A stretch of 64,000 bases of DNA from Rummeliibacillus pycnus (lineage in GTDB: Bacteria > Bacillota > Bacilli > Bacillales_A > Planococcaceae): the NCBI RefSeq assembly GCF_002884495.1, contig NZ_KZ614145.1, positions 1,254,423 to 1,318,422 of the forward strand, given 5' to 3'. The translations under genes and the position numbers were made by a program. The notes under the pieces were generated by a model. That model made no database searches. It was not told the origin of the DNA and worked only from the letters and a program-made list of their open reading frames with translations. Shown one piece after another: positions 27,340 through 36,595 of the stretch (its first letter is position 1; every line of letters starts with the position of its first letter).

Positions 27340-28584
27340 TTAAATTACTAATAGCATTGGATTTTCTAAATAATAAACAACATCTGCTAAAAATGCGGCC
27401 GCTTCACTTCCATCAATAATTTGATGATCAAAGGTTAAGCTTAAAGGTATTTTTTGTTCATAATATGGTTTATCTTTTTTGTCGATGCTGACTTCTTTTA
27501 CTAAAGTTCCTAAACCGAGAATTCCTGTTTCAGGAGTATTTAAGATTGGTGTAAAATATTCCACACCGCTTGAACCAAGATTTGTAATGGTAAATGTTGA
27601 ACCGGTAAGGTAAGCACCATTTTCACCATTTCTTGCCTTTTCCGTTACAGTTGCGATTTCCTCTGCAATAGAAGATATCGAAAGCTTGTCAACATTTTTA
27701 ACAACCGGTACTATTAAACCATTACGAATTGAAGTAGCTATACCTAAATGCACTTCACTATGTTCGACATATGAATCATTAGAATAAGTTGAATTCATCT
27801 GTGGGTACTTCTTGAGTGCTAGTGCTACTGCACGTGCAACAAATACCGTATAGGTAATTGGTATTTCAATATTTGCTTGTTGTAATTTTTCTTTTATTTT
27901 ACTTCGTAACTTTATGAGTTTATCTAATGAAGCTTTACGATGTAATGTTAGTTGGGCGGTCGATGCCATACTTTTATGCATACGTTGTGCGATGATTTTA
28001 CGCAATCCCTCTAATCCTTCTCCTACGTTAAGTTCTGCTGCTACAAATTGGTCAACCTGATTTTCTTCAGCAGTTGAAGCCACTTTTACTTCAATCGTAT
28101 CATCTAATCCTTGGTCTAATACACGTTCGATATCACGTTTTGTAATCCTACCATTACCGCCTGTGCCTCGAACAAATTGAAGCTCAATATCATATTCTTT
28201 TGCTAATCGTTTTGCTAATGGTGTAGCAAAAATCCGTTCACCCTCTATTCTTTTTGAAGCCAAATGTTGGCTGATGCTTTCACCCTTCGATAAGACAATA
28301 TCTTGTTTCTTAACTTCTGAAGATTCTACTAAGATTGATTCATCTGCCGATTCACTAATAATACCAATCAATCCTTTAACAGGTATATCTTCATCAACAC
28401 CGGCAATAATTTTAGTTAAGAAACCATCTGCTTCTGCTTCTACTTCCATCGTTAGCTTTTCAGAAGCAATCAGGCAGATGACTTCACCTTTTTTCACAGC
28501 ATCGCCCTCTTTTTTATACCATTCTTGTACAGTACCTTCAGTCATTGTCAGTCCTAATTTAGGCATTAATACTTCTGTTGCCAT
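27340..28584 (-). CDS. acoC: Acetoin dehydrogenase E2, dihydrolipoyl acetyltransferase
   Basis: 414 residues: an N-terminal lipoyl domain with lipoyl-Lys43 (ASEKLTME), a peripheral subunit-binding domain (about 118-155, ATPLAKRLAKEYDIEL), and a CoA acyltransferase domain ending with the active-site motif LSLTFDHQIIDG. It takes the acetyl group from the E1 reaction to CoA. It follows acoB by 12 bp and is last in the operon. The complex could in principle serve another 2-oxo or diketone substrate. Confidence 0.88.
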   Translation of the reverse strand: MATEVLMPKLGLTMTEGTVQEWYKKEGDAVKKGEVICLIASEKLTMEVEAEADGFLTKIIAGVDEDIPVKGLIGIISESADESILVESSEVKKQDIVLSKGESISQHLASKRIEGERIFATPLAKRLAKEYDIELQFVRGTGGNGRITKRDIERVLDQGLDDTIEVKVASTAEENQVDQFVAAELNVGEGLEGLRKIIAQRMHKSMASTAQLTLHRKASLDKLIKLRSKIKEKLQQANIEIPITYTVFVARAVALALKKYPQMNSTYSNDSYVEHSEVHLGIATSIRNGLIVPVVKNVDKLSISSIAEEIATVTEKARNGENGAYLTGSTFTITNLGSSGVEYFTPILNTPETGILGLGTLVKEVSIDKKDKPYYEQKIPLSLTFDHQIIDGSEAAAFLADVVYYLENPMLLVI

Positions 28585-28596
28585 GACGATCGCCTC

Positions 28597-29628
28597 CTAC
28601 TTCACTTTTTTTAGATCAAAGATTAGTTCATCTGCAACTTTGAGTACTTTTTCAGCATTTGGAATATAAAGTTCCTCTAAATTTGTGGCAAATGGTACGG
28701 GACAATTTGGCGCACAAACGGTTTTAATCGGACCATCTAAATAATCGAATGCACGATCACCAATAACCGAAGCAATATCTGTTGCTGTGTTGTTATGTGG
28801 ATTTGCTTCATCAATGACGATTAAGCGACCTGTTTTCTTAACTGATTCAAGTACAGTTTCTTGATCCCAAGGGGCAACTGTTAGAAGATCAATCACTTCT
28901 ACTTCTATGCCTTCTTCAGCTAATTTGTCCGCTACTTCTAATCCGACATAAAGCATTTTTCCAATCGTCACAATTGTTAAGTCTGAACCAACACGTTCAA
29001 TATGTGCTTTTCCGATTTCCACTTTGTAATATTCCTCTGGCACTTCACCTTTAATTCCATATAGAGTTTTATCCTCTGAATAAATAACTAAATTATTATC
29101 CTCAATTGCGGATAATAGTAAGCCTTTTGCTGTATATGGGTTTGAAGGTACAACGACTTTAACACCCGGAATTGCACCAAACATTCCATACAGAGATTGG
29201 GAGTGTTGAGCAGCTGCACTTGCACCTGCTCCATGTGTAGTGCGAATCGTTAGAGGAATTTGTGCCTTCCCTCCAAACATATACCGCATTTTAGAGCCTT
29301 GGCATAAAATCATATCTAAACAGAAACCGATAAAATCATTGAACATTAACTCAGCTACTGGTCGTAATCCAGTTGCCGCAGCTCCAACAGCAGCTCCTAT
29401 ATAACCATTCTCTGAAATCGGTGTGTCAATTACTCGTTCTCGTCCAAATTGTTGAACAAGGCCCTTCGTAACCCCAAATACACCACCCCATGCATCTTCC
29501 TGATCAAAACCATCTACTTTTGCTCCACCAGCAATATCTTCTCCCATTAAAATAACTTTGTCATCATTCTCCATCGCTATTTGCATTGCCTCGTTAATCG
29601 CTTGCATCATCGTGATTTTTCTTGTCAT
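28597..29628 (-). CDS. acoB: Acetoin dehydrogenase E1 component, beta subunit
   Basis: 343 residues of the transketolase-like beta family. The motif MGEDIAGGAKVDG near residue 28, DTPISENGYIGAAVGAA, and HGAGASAAAQHSQS are characteristic of the acetoin-type E1 beta subunits more than pyruvate dehydrogenase PdhB. With AcoA it forms the TPP-dependent E1 that cleaves acetoin to acetaldehyde and an acetyl group. Confidence 0.87.
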   Translation of the reverse strand: MTRKITMMQAINEAMQIAMENDDKVILMGEDIAGGAKVDGFDQEDAWGGVFGVTKGLVQQFGRERVIDTPISENGYIGAAVGAAATGLRPVAELMFNDFIGFCLDMILCQGSKMRYMFGGKAQIPLTIRTTHGAGASAAAQHSQSLYGMFGAIPGVKVVVPSNPYTAKGLLLSAIEDNNLVIYSEDKTLYGIKGEVPEEYYKVEIGKAHIERVGSDLTIVTIGKMLYVGLEVADKLAEEGIEVEVIDLLTVAPWDQETVLESVKKTGRLIVIDEANPHNNTATDIASVIGDRAFDYLDGPIKTVCAPNCPVPFATNLEELYIPNAEKVLKVADELIFDLKKVK

Positions 29629-29650
29629 GATTTCAACACTCCTCTTTTAA

Positions 29651-30643
29651 TTAGTCAGCGAATACGTCTGTTAACAATGATTCAGATTTTGGAATTGGAC
29701 TGTTTTGTGCAAATTTCACAGCTTCTTCAATTGCTTTTACTGATTTCTTTTCAATCGATGTCAATTGTTTTTTAGTCAACAAATTATTTTCAATTGCGTA
29801 TTCCTTGAACAAATTAATAGGATCTTTATCCACTGGATGTAATTTTTTTTCTTTGTTTGTTTTGTATTTTTGTTCATCACCTTCAAAATGTCCATAATTG
29901 CGATATGTTACACATTCGATTAACGTTGGTCCTTCTCCCGCACGCGCACGATCAATTGCTTCTTTTGCAACTGTATAAACAGCTACTAAGTCATTGCCAT
30001 CTACTCTGATTCCAGGAATATCGTATGCTTTTGCTCGATCAGCAATTGTTTTGGATGCACTTGAATATCGAATCGGTGTTGCTTCTGCAAAACCATTATT
30101 TTCACAAACAAAAATCACTGGTAGTTTCATAGAAGCCGCCATGTTTATACCTTCATGGAATGTTCCTTCGTTTGATGCACCATCTCCAAAGAAGCAAACT
30201 GCAACGCTTTGATTGTTCAGATATTTACTTGTAATACCCGCTCCTACAGCAATTGGGAAACCTCCACCAACGATTCCATTTGCACCAAGCATCCCCTTAT
30301 CGACATCTGCAATATGCATTGAACCGCCCTTTCCTTTACATAGGCCATCTTCACGTCCATAGATTTCTGCCATCATGCCATTTATATCGCATCCTTTAGC
30401 GATACAATGACCATGACCACGGTGAGTTGAAGTAATATAATCAGCATCAGTTAAGTTGGCACAAACACCTGTTGCGATTGCTTCTTCACCTGCATATAAA
30501 TGTACGAAACCAGGGATTAGTCCAGCTGAGAAATGTTTATGCAATGTATTTTCGAAATTTCGAATATTGTGCATTGTTTCATAAACCCATAAAGCCTTTT
30601 CTTCTGTTAACTGTACTTCTTGTAACGCTTTGTTCGTTGTCAT
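29651..30643 (-). CDS. acoA: Acetoin dehydrogenase E1 component, alpha subunit
   Basis: 330 residues. The TPP/Mg motif is GDGASNEGTFHEGINMAA with a later NN (CENNGFAEATP). The segment CKGKGGSMHIAD is typical for E1 alpha subunits of the AcoA/PdhA group. It lies 22 bp before acoB. Operon context with AcoB, AcoC and a dihydrolipoyl dehydrogenase supports the acetoin role. Confidence 0.87.
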   Translation of the reverse strand: MTTNKALQEVQLTEEKALWVYETMHNIRNFENTLHKHFSAGLIPGFVHLYAGEEAIATGVCANLTDADYITSTHRGHGHCIAKGCDINGMMAEIYGREDGLCKGKGGSMHIADVDKGMLGANGIVGGGFPIAVGAGITSKYLNNQSVAVCFFGDGASNEGTFHEGINMAASMKLPVIFVCENNGFAEATPIRYSSASKTIADRAKAYDIPGIRVDGNDLVAVYTVAKEAIDRARAGEGPTLIECVTYRNYGHFEGDEQKYKTNKEKKLHPVDKDPINLFKEYAIENNLLTKKQLTSIEKKSVKAIEEAVKFAQNSPIPKSESLLTDVFAD

Positions 30644-30670
30644 CCTGAATTCCTCCTTTTATTGTTCAAT

Positions 30671-32020
30671 CTATACATGAATCGCTGTGCCTATTAGAGC
30701 ATCTGCGGTTTCACCAATTTGTTCAGAAATACTTGGATGCGGGAAAACAACATCTGACAATTCATAGATTGTCCCTTCTGCTTTAAATGTAGCTAATATA
30801 GCGTTCAGCATTTCCGTTGCACCTTCTCCCACAACTACTGCTCCTAAAATTTCACCAAATTCTTGATCTACAATTATTTTGATGAAACCTTCTGTATTCC
30901 CCTCTGCCATTGCTTTTCCATTAGTCGAAAGGGGAACTTTTTTCACTTTTATATGCTTATATCCAGCAGTTATCGCTTCTTCTTCAGAGAACCCAAAGGA
31001 AGCGATTTCAGGAATTGTATAGACACATCTTGGAATACTCTGTGGTTTCAAAGTTTCAGCTTGTCCATGAAGAATATAATCTACTGCATGCAACCCTTCA
31101 GCAGATGCAGCGTGGGCCAGCTGATATCCCCCTATTAAGTCTCCAATTGCAAATATATGATTTTGAGATGTTTCAAAATGCTGATTTACTTGCACAAATT
31201 TACCATCCATCTTTAAATTTAAAGATTCAGCAATTTCAACATTTGGTTGTCTGCCTGTTGCAACAAGTAAATTGGTAAATCCAACTGTTTCATTTTCTAA
31301 CACAACTTCATTTTTATGAACGCATTGGATTTTCACATTTGATTTGTATTGAATACCAATCTTATTCATTTTGGCTTTTATCACATTTCTTGCATCTTCG
31401 TCTTCAGTTAGTAAAATATCTGATGCTACCTCTAAAATTGTTACTTCTGTTCCTAAAGGGGCAAGGCTAAATGCCAACTCTACAGATATTACACCACCAC
31501 CGATGATGACCAATTTCTTTGGCAGTTCTTCTAAATTAAAAAATGTATCTGTCGTTTCATATTTAACATTTTGTATACCTTTAATAGGCGGGACAAATGG
31601 ACTACTGCCTGTTGCTAGAATAATATCTTTCGAATAAAAACTTCTTCCAGCTACAGAAACCGTATTTCGCTGGTCAACCTTTGCTTCACCTTCAATTAAA
31701 GTAATAGCATTCTTTTTAATTAAACCTTGAACACCTAAAATAAGACTATTGACTATTTGATCTTTTCTCTTTTTTAACTTTTTAAAATTAATCACTTCAA
31801 TATTTGTTTCAATACCCCAAGCATTTGCTTTTTGAATATCTAAAGCAAGATGGCTATGTTTTAGCATTACTTTTGATGGGATACAACCAACATTTAAGCA
31901 TGTTCCACCCACTTTATTTCTTTCGATTAGTGCAACAGACATACCCAACTGAGCTGCGTGAATTGCTGCCACATAACCACCAGGACCTGCACCAATAATA
32001 GTAAGATCAAAACTTTTCAT
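30671..32020 (-). CDS. acoL: Dihydrolipoyl dehydrogenase (E3) of the acetoin complex
   Basis: 449 residues: FAD-binding GAGPGGYVAA, redox-active Cys41 and Cys46 (GGTCLNVGCIPSK), NAD-binding GGGVISVELA (about 172), and the C-terminal HPHPSISE active-site motif. It reoxidises the lipoyl arm of AcoC. It is the first gene of the operon here, whereas B. subtilis has the E3 gene last. Confidence 0.88.
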   Translation of the reverse strand: MKSFDLTIIGAGPGGYVAAIHAAQLGMSVALIERNKVGGTCLNVGCIPSKVMLKHSHLALDIQKANAWGIETNIEVINFKKLKKRKDQIVNSLILGVQGLIKKNAITLIEGEAKVDQRNTVSVAGRSFYSKDIILATGSSPFVPPIKGIQNVKYETTDTFFNLEELPKKLVIIGGGVISVELAFSLAPLGTEVTILEVASDILLTEDEDARNVIKAKMNKIGIQYKSNVKIQCVHKNEVVLENETVGFTNLLVATGRQPNVEIAESLNLKMDGKFVQVNQHFETSQNHIFAIGDLIGGYQLAHAASAEGLHAVDYILHGQAETLKPQSIPRCVYTIPEIASFGFSEEEAITAGYKHIKVKKVPLSTNGKAMAEGNTEGFIKIIVDQEFGEILGAVVVGEGATEMLNAILATFKAEGTIYELSDVVFPHPSISEQIGETADALIGTAIHV

Positions 32021-32239
32021 TTATGCATCACCTCATCTTGATTGATGGTACCGATTACTTTTTCAAATTACCATATTAGCGAAACTATAACAATAAATGA
32101 CTGAAAACTTCCATTTTTTCGACAATAAAAATACTTAATTTATACATATGTCGAGTTTTGCGAACTAAATAGTAACCATTTATACTTGAAATAATTTACT
32201 TTCATTATGTAAAATTTTTTATACACAAAGGAGTAGATA

Positions 32240-33052
32240 ATGATGCTATTAAAGAAAAAAGTAATCATAGAATCGTTAAATGGCGTTCAAAGCATAAATG
32301 GAATTTTGTCATTTCAAGGGGTTACTCTGAATGTTTTTTGTTATGTTACGGATGGGGTTCTAATTGATACTGGAGGAAAAAGTTTACTCAAACAATTTGA
32401 ACCTTTTCTTCTTGAGCAAGATTATGAACAAGTATGGATTACGCACCACCACGAAGACCATACAGGCGGTGCAGCTTTTGTATTAGAAAATCGTAATGTA
32501 CCAGTTTTTATTCATCAAATGTCCCTTAAGGATTCGAAAGGCAAACCGGATTACCCTCTATATCGTCAACTTTTTTGGGGTAGACGGAAAGCCTTTCATG
32601 CTATTCCCTTTTCAGACATTATGAACTCAAGAAATGCAAATTGGGATATTATTGAAACACCTGGTCATTCAAAAGATCATCTTGCCTTTTTAAATCGTCA
32701 AACTGGTCAACTTTTCACAGGTGATTTATACGTTAATCCCAAAACAAAAGTGATCATGCAATCGGAAAGTATCCCTACTATTATTGAATCTTTGAAAAAA
32801 GTCTTAACATATGATTTTGGTGATGTATTTTGTCAGCATGCCGGATTAGTAAAGAATGGTCGCAATATGCTCTCTCAAAAGAAGGAGTACTTAGAAGAAA
32901 TCCAGTACCAAGTACTAAGACTTCATCAAGAGGGCTTAACAAATAAAGAAATTCAACAGCAACTCTTTCCACGAAAATATCCTATTACGACATTCTCATC
33001 TGGTGACTGGGATTCACTTCACATTATTGAATCGGTATTGATGAGTGAATGA
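32240..33052 (+). CDS. Metallo-beta-lactamase-fold hydrolase
   Basis: 270 residues with the MBL metal motif HHHEDHTGG (about 74-82), ETPGHSKDH (about 140-148) and GDLYVN. AAAGGAG precedes two adjacent ATGs at 32240 and 32243, so the start is uncertain by one codon. The C-terminal helices (LRLHQEGLTNKEIQQQLF) resemble the winged-helix tail of LACTB2/glyoxalase II-like relatives. Substrate is unknown. It is a single gene divergent from aco. Confidence 0.82.
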   Translation: MMLLKKKVIIESLNGVQSINGILSFQGVTLNVFCYVTDGVLIDTGGKSLLKQFEPFLLEQDYEQVWITHHHEDHTGGAAFVLENRNVPVFIHQMSLKDSKGKPDYPLYRQLFWGRRKAFHAIPFSDIMNSRNANWDIIETPGHSKDHLAFLNRQTGQLFTGDLYVNPKTKVIMQSESIPTIIESLKKVLTYDFGDVFCQHAGLVKNGRNMLSQKKEYLEEIQYQVLRLHQEGLTNKEIQQQLFPRKYPITTFSSGDWDSLHIIESVLMSE

Positions 33053-33123
33053 ATCAATTTCATAAGTCCGTTTTCTGTTAATAAATACGGATAATTTGAC
33101 CTATCAAAGTATAAAATGCTCTT

Positions 33124-33267
33124 GATTTTCATTGTTTACTTGCGATTTCATGGGATTTACTCGCGTTTTGTGAAGAAATACTCGCGTTCTCAGGTAAAAT
33201 ACTCACGGACTTTTCAATTGTATCCGCGTTTCAGCTTTTTTATGTCCTGGAATTCAGTACAAACCTC
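33124..33267. repeat. 144-bp direct repeat, copy A
   Basis: Non-coding copy differing from copy B (33331-33474) at 4 of 144 positions. The element contains a recurring TACTCGCG-type word about every 20 bp (degenerated to TACTTGCG and TACTCACG here). A 130-codon open frame spans both copies but shows only translated repeats and no ribosome site, so I read it as non-coding. Confidence 0.9.
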
Positions 33268-33330
33268 TAATGCTTACTTGATCCGCGGACTTATTTTTCC
33301 TTTCAAAATTGAACTGCTGCCGCGGATTAT

Positions 33331-33474
33331 GATTTTCATTGTTTACTCGCGATTTCATCGGATTTACTCGCGTTCTGTGAAGAAATACTCGCGTTCTCAG
33401 GTAAAATACTCGCGGACTTTTCAATTGTATCCGCGTTTCAGCTTTTTTATGTCCTGGAATTCAGTACAAACCTC
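33331..33474. repeat. 144-bp direct repeat, copy B
   Basis: Second copy, 207 bp after the first, with all TACTCGCG words intact. It ends 6 bp before a 17-bp fragment (33481-33497) also found at 47347-47363. Confidence 0.9.
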
Positions 33475-33480
33475 GAGGTA

Positions 33481-33497
33481 TCGCCATCTTCCGCTCC
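33481..33497. repeat. Fragment of a dispersed intergenic repeat
   Basis: TCGCCATCTTCCGCTCC matches 47347-47363 at 15 of 17 positions. Both copies are intergenic. Confidence 0.5.
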
Positions 33498-33529
33498 CAA
33501 AACAGTAAATATTTTAGCGAAGCATTCAA

Positions 33530-33988
33530 TTATTTATGACTCTCATTTAAGCCAAATATATTTCTATACTCTTGATATTTTATTTTCCAAAGTTCTTCAG
33601 ACACTCTTTTACCTGTTTTTTCCGCTAGATAACGTATTTTTTCTATACAAACATACCAACCTGCTAAATCTTTAGGTGTGTGTTTGGTAACTTCTGACAA
33701 CGTTTCAGAGAACGATAATTCTGTTTGTTCATTTGTGGACTTTAATTGAATTTGTACGATATTTCCTGCCCATTCGAAAACCATTAACTGATTAACTTCT
33801 TTTTGAATAACATCCAGTTTCAAATCTAAGTTACCATCATACCAACGATAGTAATCCGAATCATTTGTTTCGTGATAGGTTAATTCAGGAAACCAGTTCT
33901 TGATTTCTTCATTATTCGTTAGTTCATTCCAAACCTTTTCAACTTTGGCTTTAATTATTTGATGTATTTCAAACTTTAGTATTTCCAT
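33530..33988 (-). CDS. SRPBCC (AHSA1/START-like) domain protein
   Basis: 152 residues. The ATG at 33988 has GGAGG at 9 nt; 11 upstream codons are possible but unsupported. The sequence pattern FEIHQIIKAKVEKVWNELTN, then IKNWFPEL, then FEWAGN fits the activator-of-Hsp90 ATPase 1-like (SRPBCC) family. These bind small hydrophobic ligands; function is unknown for most. Single gene. Confidence 0.75.
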   Translation of the reverse strand: MEILKFEIHQIIKAKVEKVWNELTNNEEIKNWFPELTYHETNDSDYYRWYDGNLDLKLDVIQKEVNQLMVFEWAGNIVQIQLKSTNEQTELSFSETLSEVTKHTPKDLAGWYVCIEKIRYLAEKTGKRVSEELWKIKYQEYRNIFGLNESHK

Positions 33989-34157
33989 TAATCTCGTCCT
34001 CCAAGTTCCTATTTTCTTCATTCTACTTAAAAAAATATGTGAAAAGCTAACTTTGAGATTGTGAAATACATCTATTCTTAGTTAATCGATAAGATTTAGT
34101 TATTTTAATGATCAAACCTGTTATAATGATAAAAAATATGTAAAAGGAAGTATTCAA

Positions 34158-35096
34158 ATGAAAAAGAAAATCTATATCCTGCATGAAAATAACGAGTGGA
34201 CAAACCATCTTATTAAACGTCTTGAAGAACTAAATTTGCCTTATGAAAGTTGGCATTTAGATAAGGGAATCGTTAATCTGCAAGAAGTACCTCCAGAAGG
34301 TATTTTTTACAATCGCATGAGCGCCTCTTCCCATACACGAGATCACCGATATGCTCCTGAGCTTACAGGTGCCGTTATCGATTGGTTAGAATTTCATGGA
34401 CGAAAAGTGTTAAATGGTAGTAATGCTCTTCGTTTAGAGTTAAGTAAAGTCAAACAGTATACTCAACTTGAGCGATTTGGTATTCAAACACCAAAAACTG
34501 TAGCCGCCGTTGGTAAGGATCATATATTAGAAGCTGCAAAATCACTGAATATGACACCATTTATCACCAAGCATAACCGTGCTGGTAAAGGTCTTGGCGT
34601 ACAGTTATTTTACTCACTTGAAGCATTAAAGGAATATCTAAATGGTCCAAATTATGAAGAACCTGTTGATGGCATAACGTTAATCCAACAATATATCAAA
34701 TCTCCAGAATCATTGATCACTCGTGTTGAATTTGTGGGTGGCAAAAATATTTACTCTGTACGTGTAGATACATCTGAGGGATTTGAATTATGCCCTGCTG
34801 ATGCTTGCCAAATTGGAGATCTTTTCTGCCCAGCAGGTGAGCAACCACAAATGAGATCTAAATTCGAAATTGTAGAAAATCCACGTAAAGATCTTATTGA
34901 AAAATACAGTAAATTCCTCTCTGCAAATGGTATCGATGTAGCAGGGATTGAATTTATCGTTGATGAGAATGGTACAGCTTATACGTATGATGTGAATACA
35001 AATACAAACTATAATAGCGATGCCGAAGCAAAAGCACAGCAATTTGGAATGCTTGAACTTGCTAAACTGCTTGGAAATGAGTTAGAAAAATTATAA
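34158..35096 (+). CDS. RimK-like ATP-grasp ligase
   Basis: 312 residues with an N-terminal pre-ATP-grasp region and an ATP-grasp fold: FITKHNRAGKGLGVQLF (about 136-152) as the nucleotide lysine/glycine loop and IEFIVDENGTAYTYDVNTNTNYN as the Mg-binding end. Similar proteins are annotated as RimK-type glutamate ligases. The substrate is unknown, and no peptide precursor gene is visible within 150 bp. AAAAGGAAG precedes the ATG. Confidence 0.75.
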   Translation: MKKKIYILHENNEWTNHLIKRLEELNLPYESWHLDKGIVNLQEVPPEGIFYNRMSASSHTRDHRYAPELTGAVIDWLEFHGRKVLNGSNALRLELSKVKQYTQLERFGIQTPKTVAAVGKDHILEAAKSLNMTPFITKHNRAGKGLGVQLFYSLEALKEYLNGPNYEEPVDGITLIQQYIKSPESLITRVEFVGGKNIYSVRVDTSEGFELCPADACQIGDLFCPAGEQPQMRSKFEIVENPRKDLIEKYSKFLSANGIDVAGIEFIVDENGTAYTYDVNTNTNYNSDAEAKAQQFGMLELAKLLGNELEKL

Positions 35097-35100
35097 GTGG

Positions 35101-35144
35101 AAAAGGGTGTCATACAGCAACTTAACTGTACAACACCCTTTTTT
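35101..35144. terminator. Bidirectional terminator between ATP-grasp gene and sodC
   Basis: AAGGGTGT (35103-35110) pairs with ACACCCTT (35133-35140), with an inner TACAG/CTGTA stem. TTTT follows on the plus strand and a matching T run on the minus strand. Confidence 0.85.
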
Positions 35145-35156
35145 GAAGGTTTTATA

Positions 35157-35711
35157 TTATGATTTTTCAATGACACCACAAGCAATTCGAGCCCCTGAAT
35201 TCCCACTTGGATCAGTTTTATAATCATCTTTGTCTGCATGAATAATAAATGCACTACCATTTGAGTCAAAAAGTGAGTTTTCTACTCCTGTTTTTAATGA
35301 GAAAACTTTTGTTGTGAATTGTACATCTACTGTACCATCATTTTCCACTTTTATATTTGGTAAATCACCCAAATGATATCCCTTTGGATTTTCATAACCA
35401 TGTTGTTTATGTGTTGGATTAAAATGTGCTCCTGCTGATTCAAAAGTTGGTTTTTCACATATTCCTGCTTCATGAATATGAATTCCATGTTCACCAGGTG
35501 TTAAACCCTGTAATTTCAAACTGATTTTCACGCCATTTTCATCTTCTGTTAAATCAGCCGTCCCAACATCCTTGCCTTCAGAATTAATAAATTTAGCAAT
35601 TGCACTTGGACTCTTTTCACCGTTTACAGGCGTCATCGCTTGTTTCTCTTTTGATGCGGAGCAACCAGCTATTAAGCATAAAGTTGCTATGAATAAAAAG
35701 ACTTTTTTCAT
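35157..35711 (-). CDS. sodC: Cu/Zn superoxide dismutase lipoprotein
   Basis: 184 residues from an ATG with AAAGGAG at 8 nt. The signal peptide ends in a lipobox (LIAGC), so it should be anchored on the outer face of the membrane. The SOD fold is recognisable with [27 protein letters not shown] and IIHADKDD, giving all expected Cu and Zn ligands, and the active-site Arg in GARIACG. It would remove extracellular superoxide. B. subtilis YojM, its nearest relative by memory, is reported to lack some Cu ligands, so this may be a functional version. Confidence 0.88.
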   Translation of the reverse strand: MKKVFLFIATLCLIAGCSASKEKQAMTPVNGEKSPSAIAKFINSEGKDVGTADLTEDENGVKISLKLQGLTPGEHGIHIHEAGICEKPTFESAGAHFNPTHKQHGYENPKGYHLGDLPNIKVENDGTVDVQFTTKVFSLKTGVENSLFDSNGSAFIIHADKDDYKTDPSGNSGARIACGVIEKS

Positions 35712-35885
35712 CTTCAACACTCCTTTCTGTCAGAATGTGCAAAAATTCGAATATTTAATCCAAGGGCTAAAAAAATGAATATTCAGTTGGAATTTTTGCA
35801 TAGATTAAAAGGTTAGATATTTTTGTTAACATGTCTTAGATCAGGGTTACAATGTGATTAAAAAGAATCAGAGGAGAGTGTTTAA

Positions 35886-36449
35886 GTGAGGATTACAACG
35901 TTTATCGGTAGCTCTCGAGAAAATGGAAATACCGAAATCTTAACGGATATTGTCACAAAGGATATACAGCACCATAAGATCTATTTACGAAAATTAAACA
36001 TAAAACCAATCCATGATTTGCGGCACGATATAAACGGTTTTCAACCTGTTCACGACGATTATGATCAAATTATTCAAGCACTACTAAATAGTGATTTGCT
36101 TATTTTTTCTACACCAGTTTATTGGTATACGATGTCAGGTTTCATGAAAAATATGATTGATCGAATAAGCCAAGCAATTCGAGATAATCGATATCCACAA
36201 TTAAGAGAACAATTGAAAACAAAGCATGCGATTGTTGTTACCGTAGGTGGAGATGATCCATATCTTAAAGGACTTCCCCTTATTCAACAGTTCAAATATA
36301 CATTTGATTTCTTAAATATGAACTTCCAAGCTTATATCATTGGTGAAGGCCATCGTCCAGGAGATATTGCACAGGATAAACAAGCAATAACCCAAGCAAA
36401 ATTATTGAATGAAAAATTAAAAGAAGTAATTGTCAAAGGTTCATTTTAA
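35886..36449 (+). CDS. NAD(P)H-dependent FMN reductase-like flavoprotein
   Basis: 187 residues starting at a GTG with GAGGAG at 9 nt. The N-terminal FMN loop is IGSSRENGNTEIL and STPVYWYTMSGFMKNMIDR follows near residue 78-96. Both are typical of the NADPH-dependent FMN reductase/iron-sulfur flavoprotein family. Likely a cytoplasmic quinone or azo-compound reductase; substrate unknown. Confidence 0.82.
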   Translation: MRITTFIGSSRENGNTEILTDIVTKDIQHHKIYLRKLNIKPIHDLRHDINGFQPVHDDYDQIIQALLNSDLLIFSTPVYWYTMSGFMKNMIDRISQAIRDNRYPQLREQLKTKHAIVVTVGGDDPYLKGLPLIQQFKYTFDFLNMNFQAYIIGEGHRPGDIAQDKQAITQAKLLNEKLKEVIVKGSF

Positions 36450-36513
36450 AGTGAATTTCCTTAAATAGTTTATGGGGCCTTTATTGAATAGCTAAGTTAC
36501 ACTGTTTTTTAGC

Positions 36514-36551
36514 AAAAAATTAGAGCTTTACCTATGGAATAGGCAAGCCCC
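36514..36551 (-). terminator. Probable terminator after the small membrane protein
   Basis: Minus strand: GGGCTTGCCTAT pairs with ATAGGTAAAGCTC with one bulge and G-U pairs, followed by TAATTTTTTG. Confidence 0.6.
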
Positions 36552-36595
36552 GAATTATTGATAGCAGAAAATTCGCGTAAATCCCCGTGTTCTTT

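Noticed and set aside
32119-32156. CGACA/TGTCG inverted pair between acoL and the MBL gene
   Set aside because: Only 5-6 bp arms 30 bp apart in AT-rich DNA; no better than chance.
33124-33474. CRISPR array
   Set aside because: Two long 144-bp copies rather than short repeats with unique spacers, and no cas genes.
33116-33508. 130-codon open frame over the repeats
   Set aside because: It only translates the two 144-bp repeat copies, has no ribosome site, and its composition (Tyr/Arg/Phe-rich) is not protein-like.
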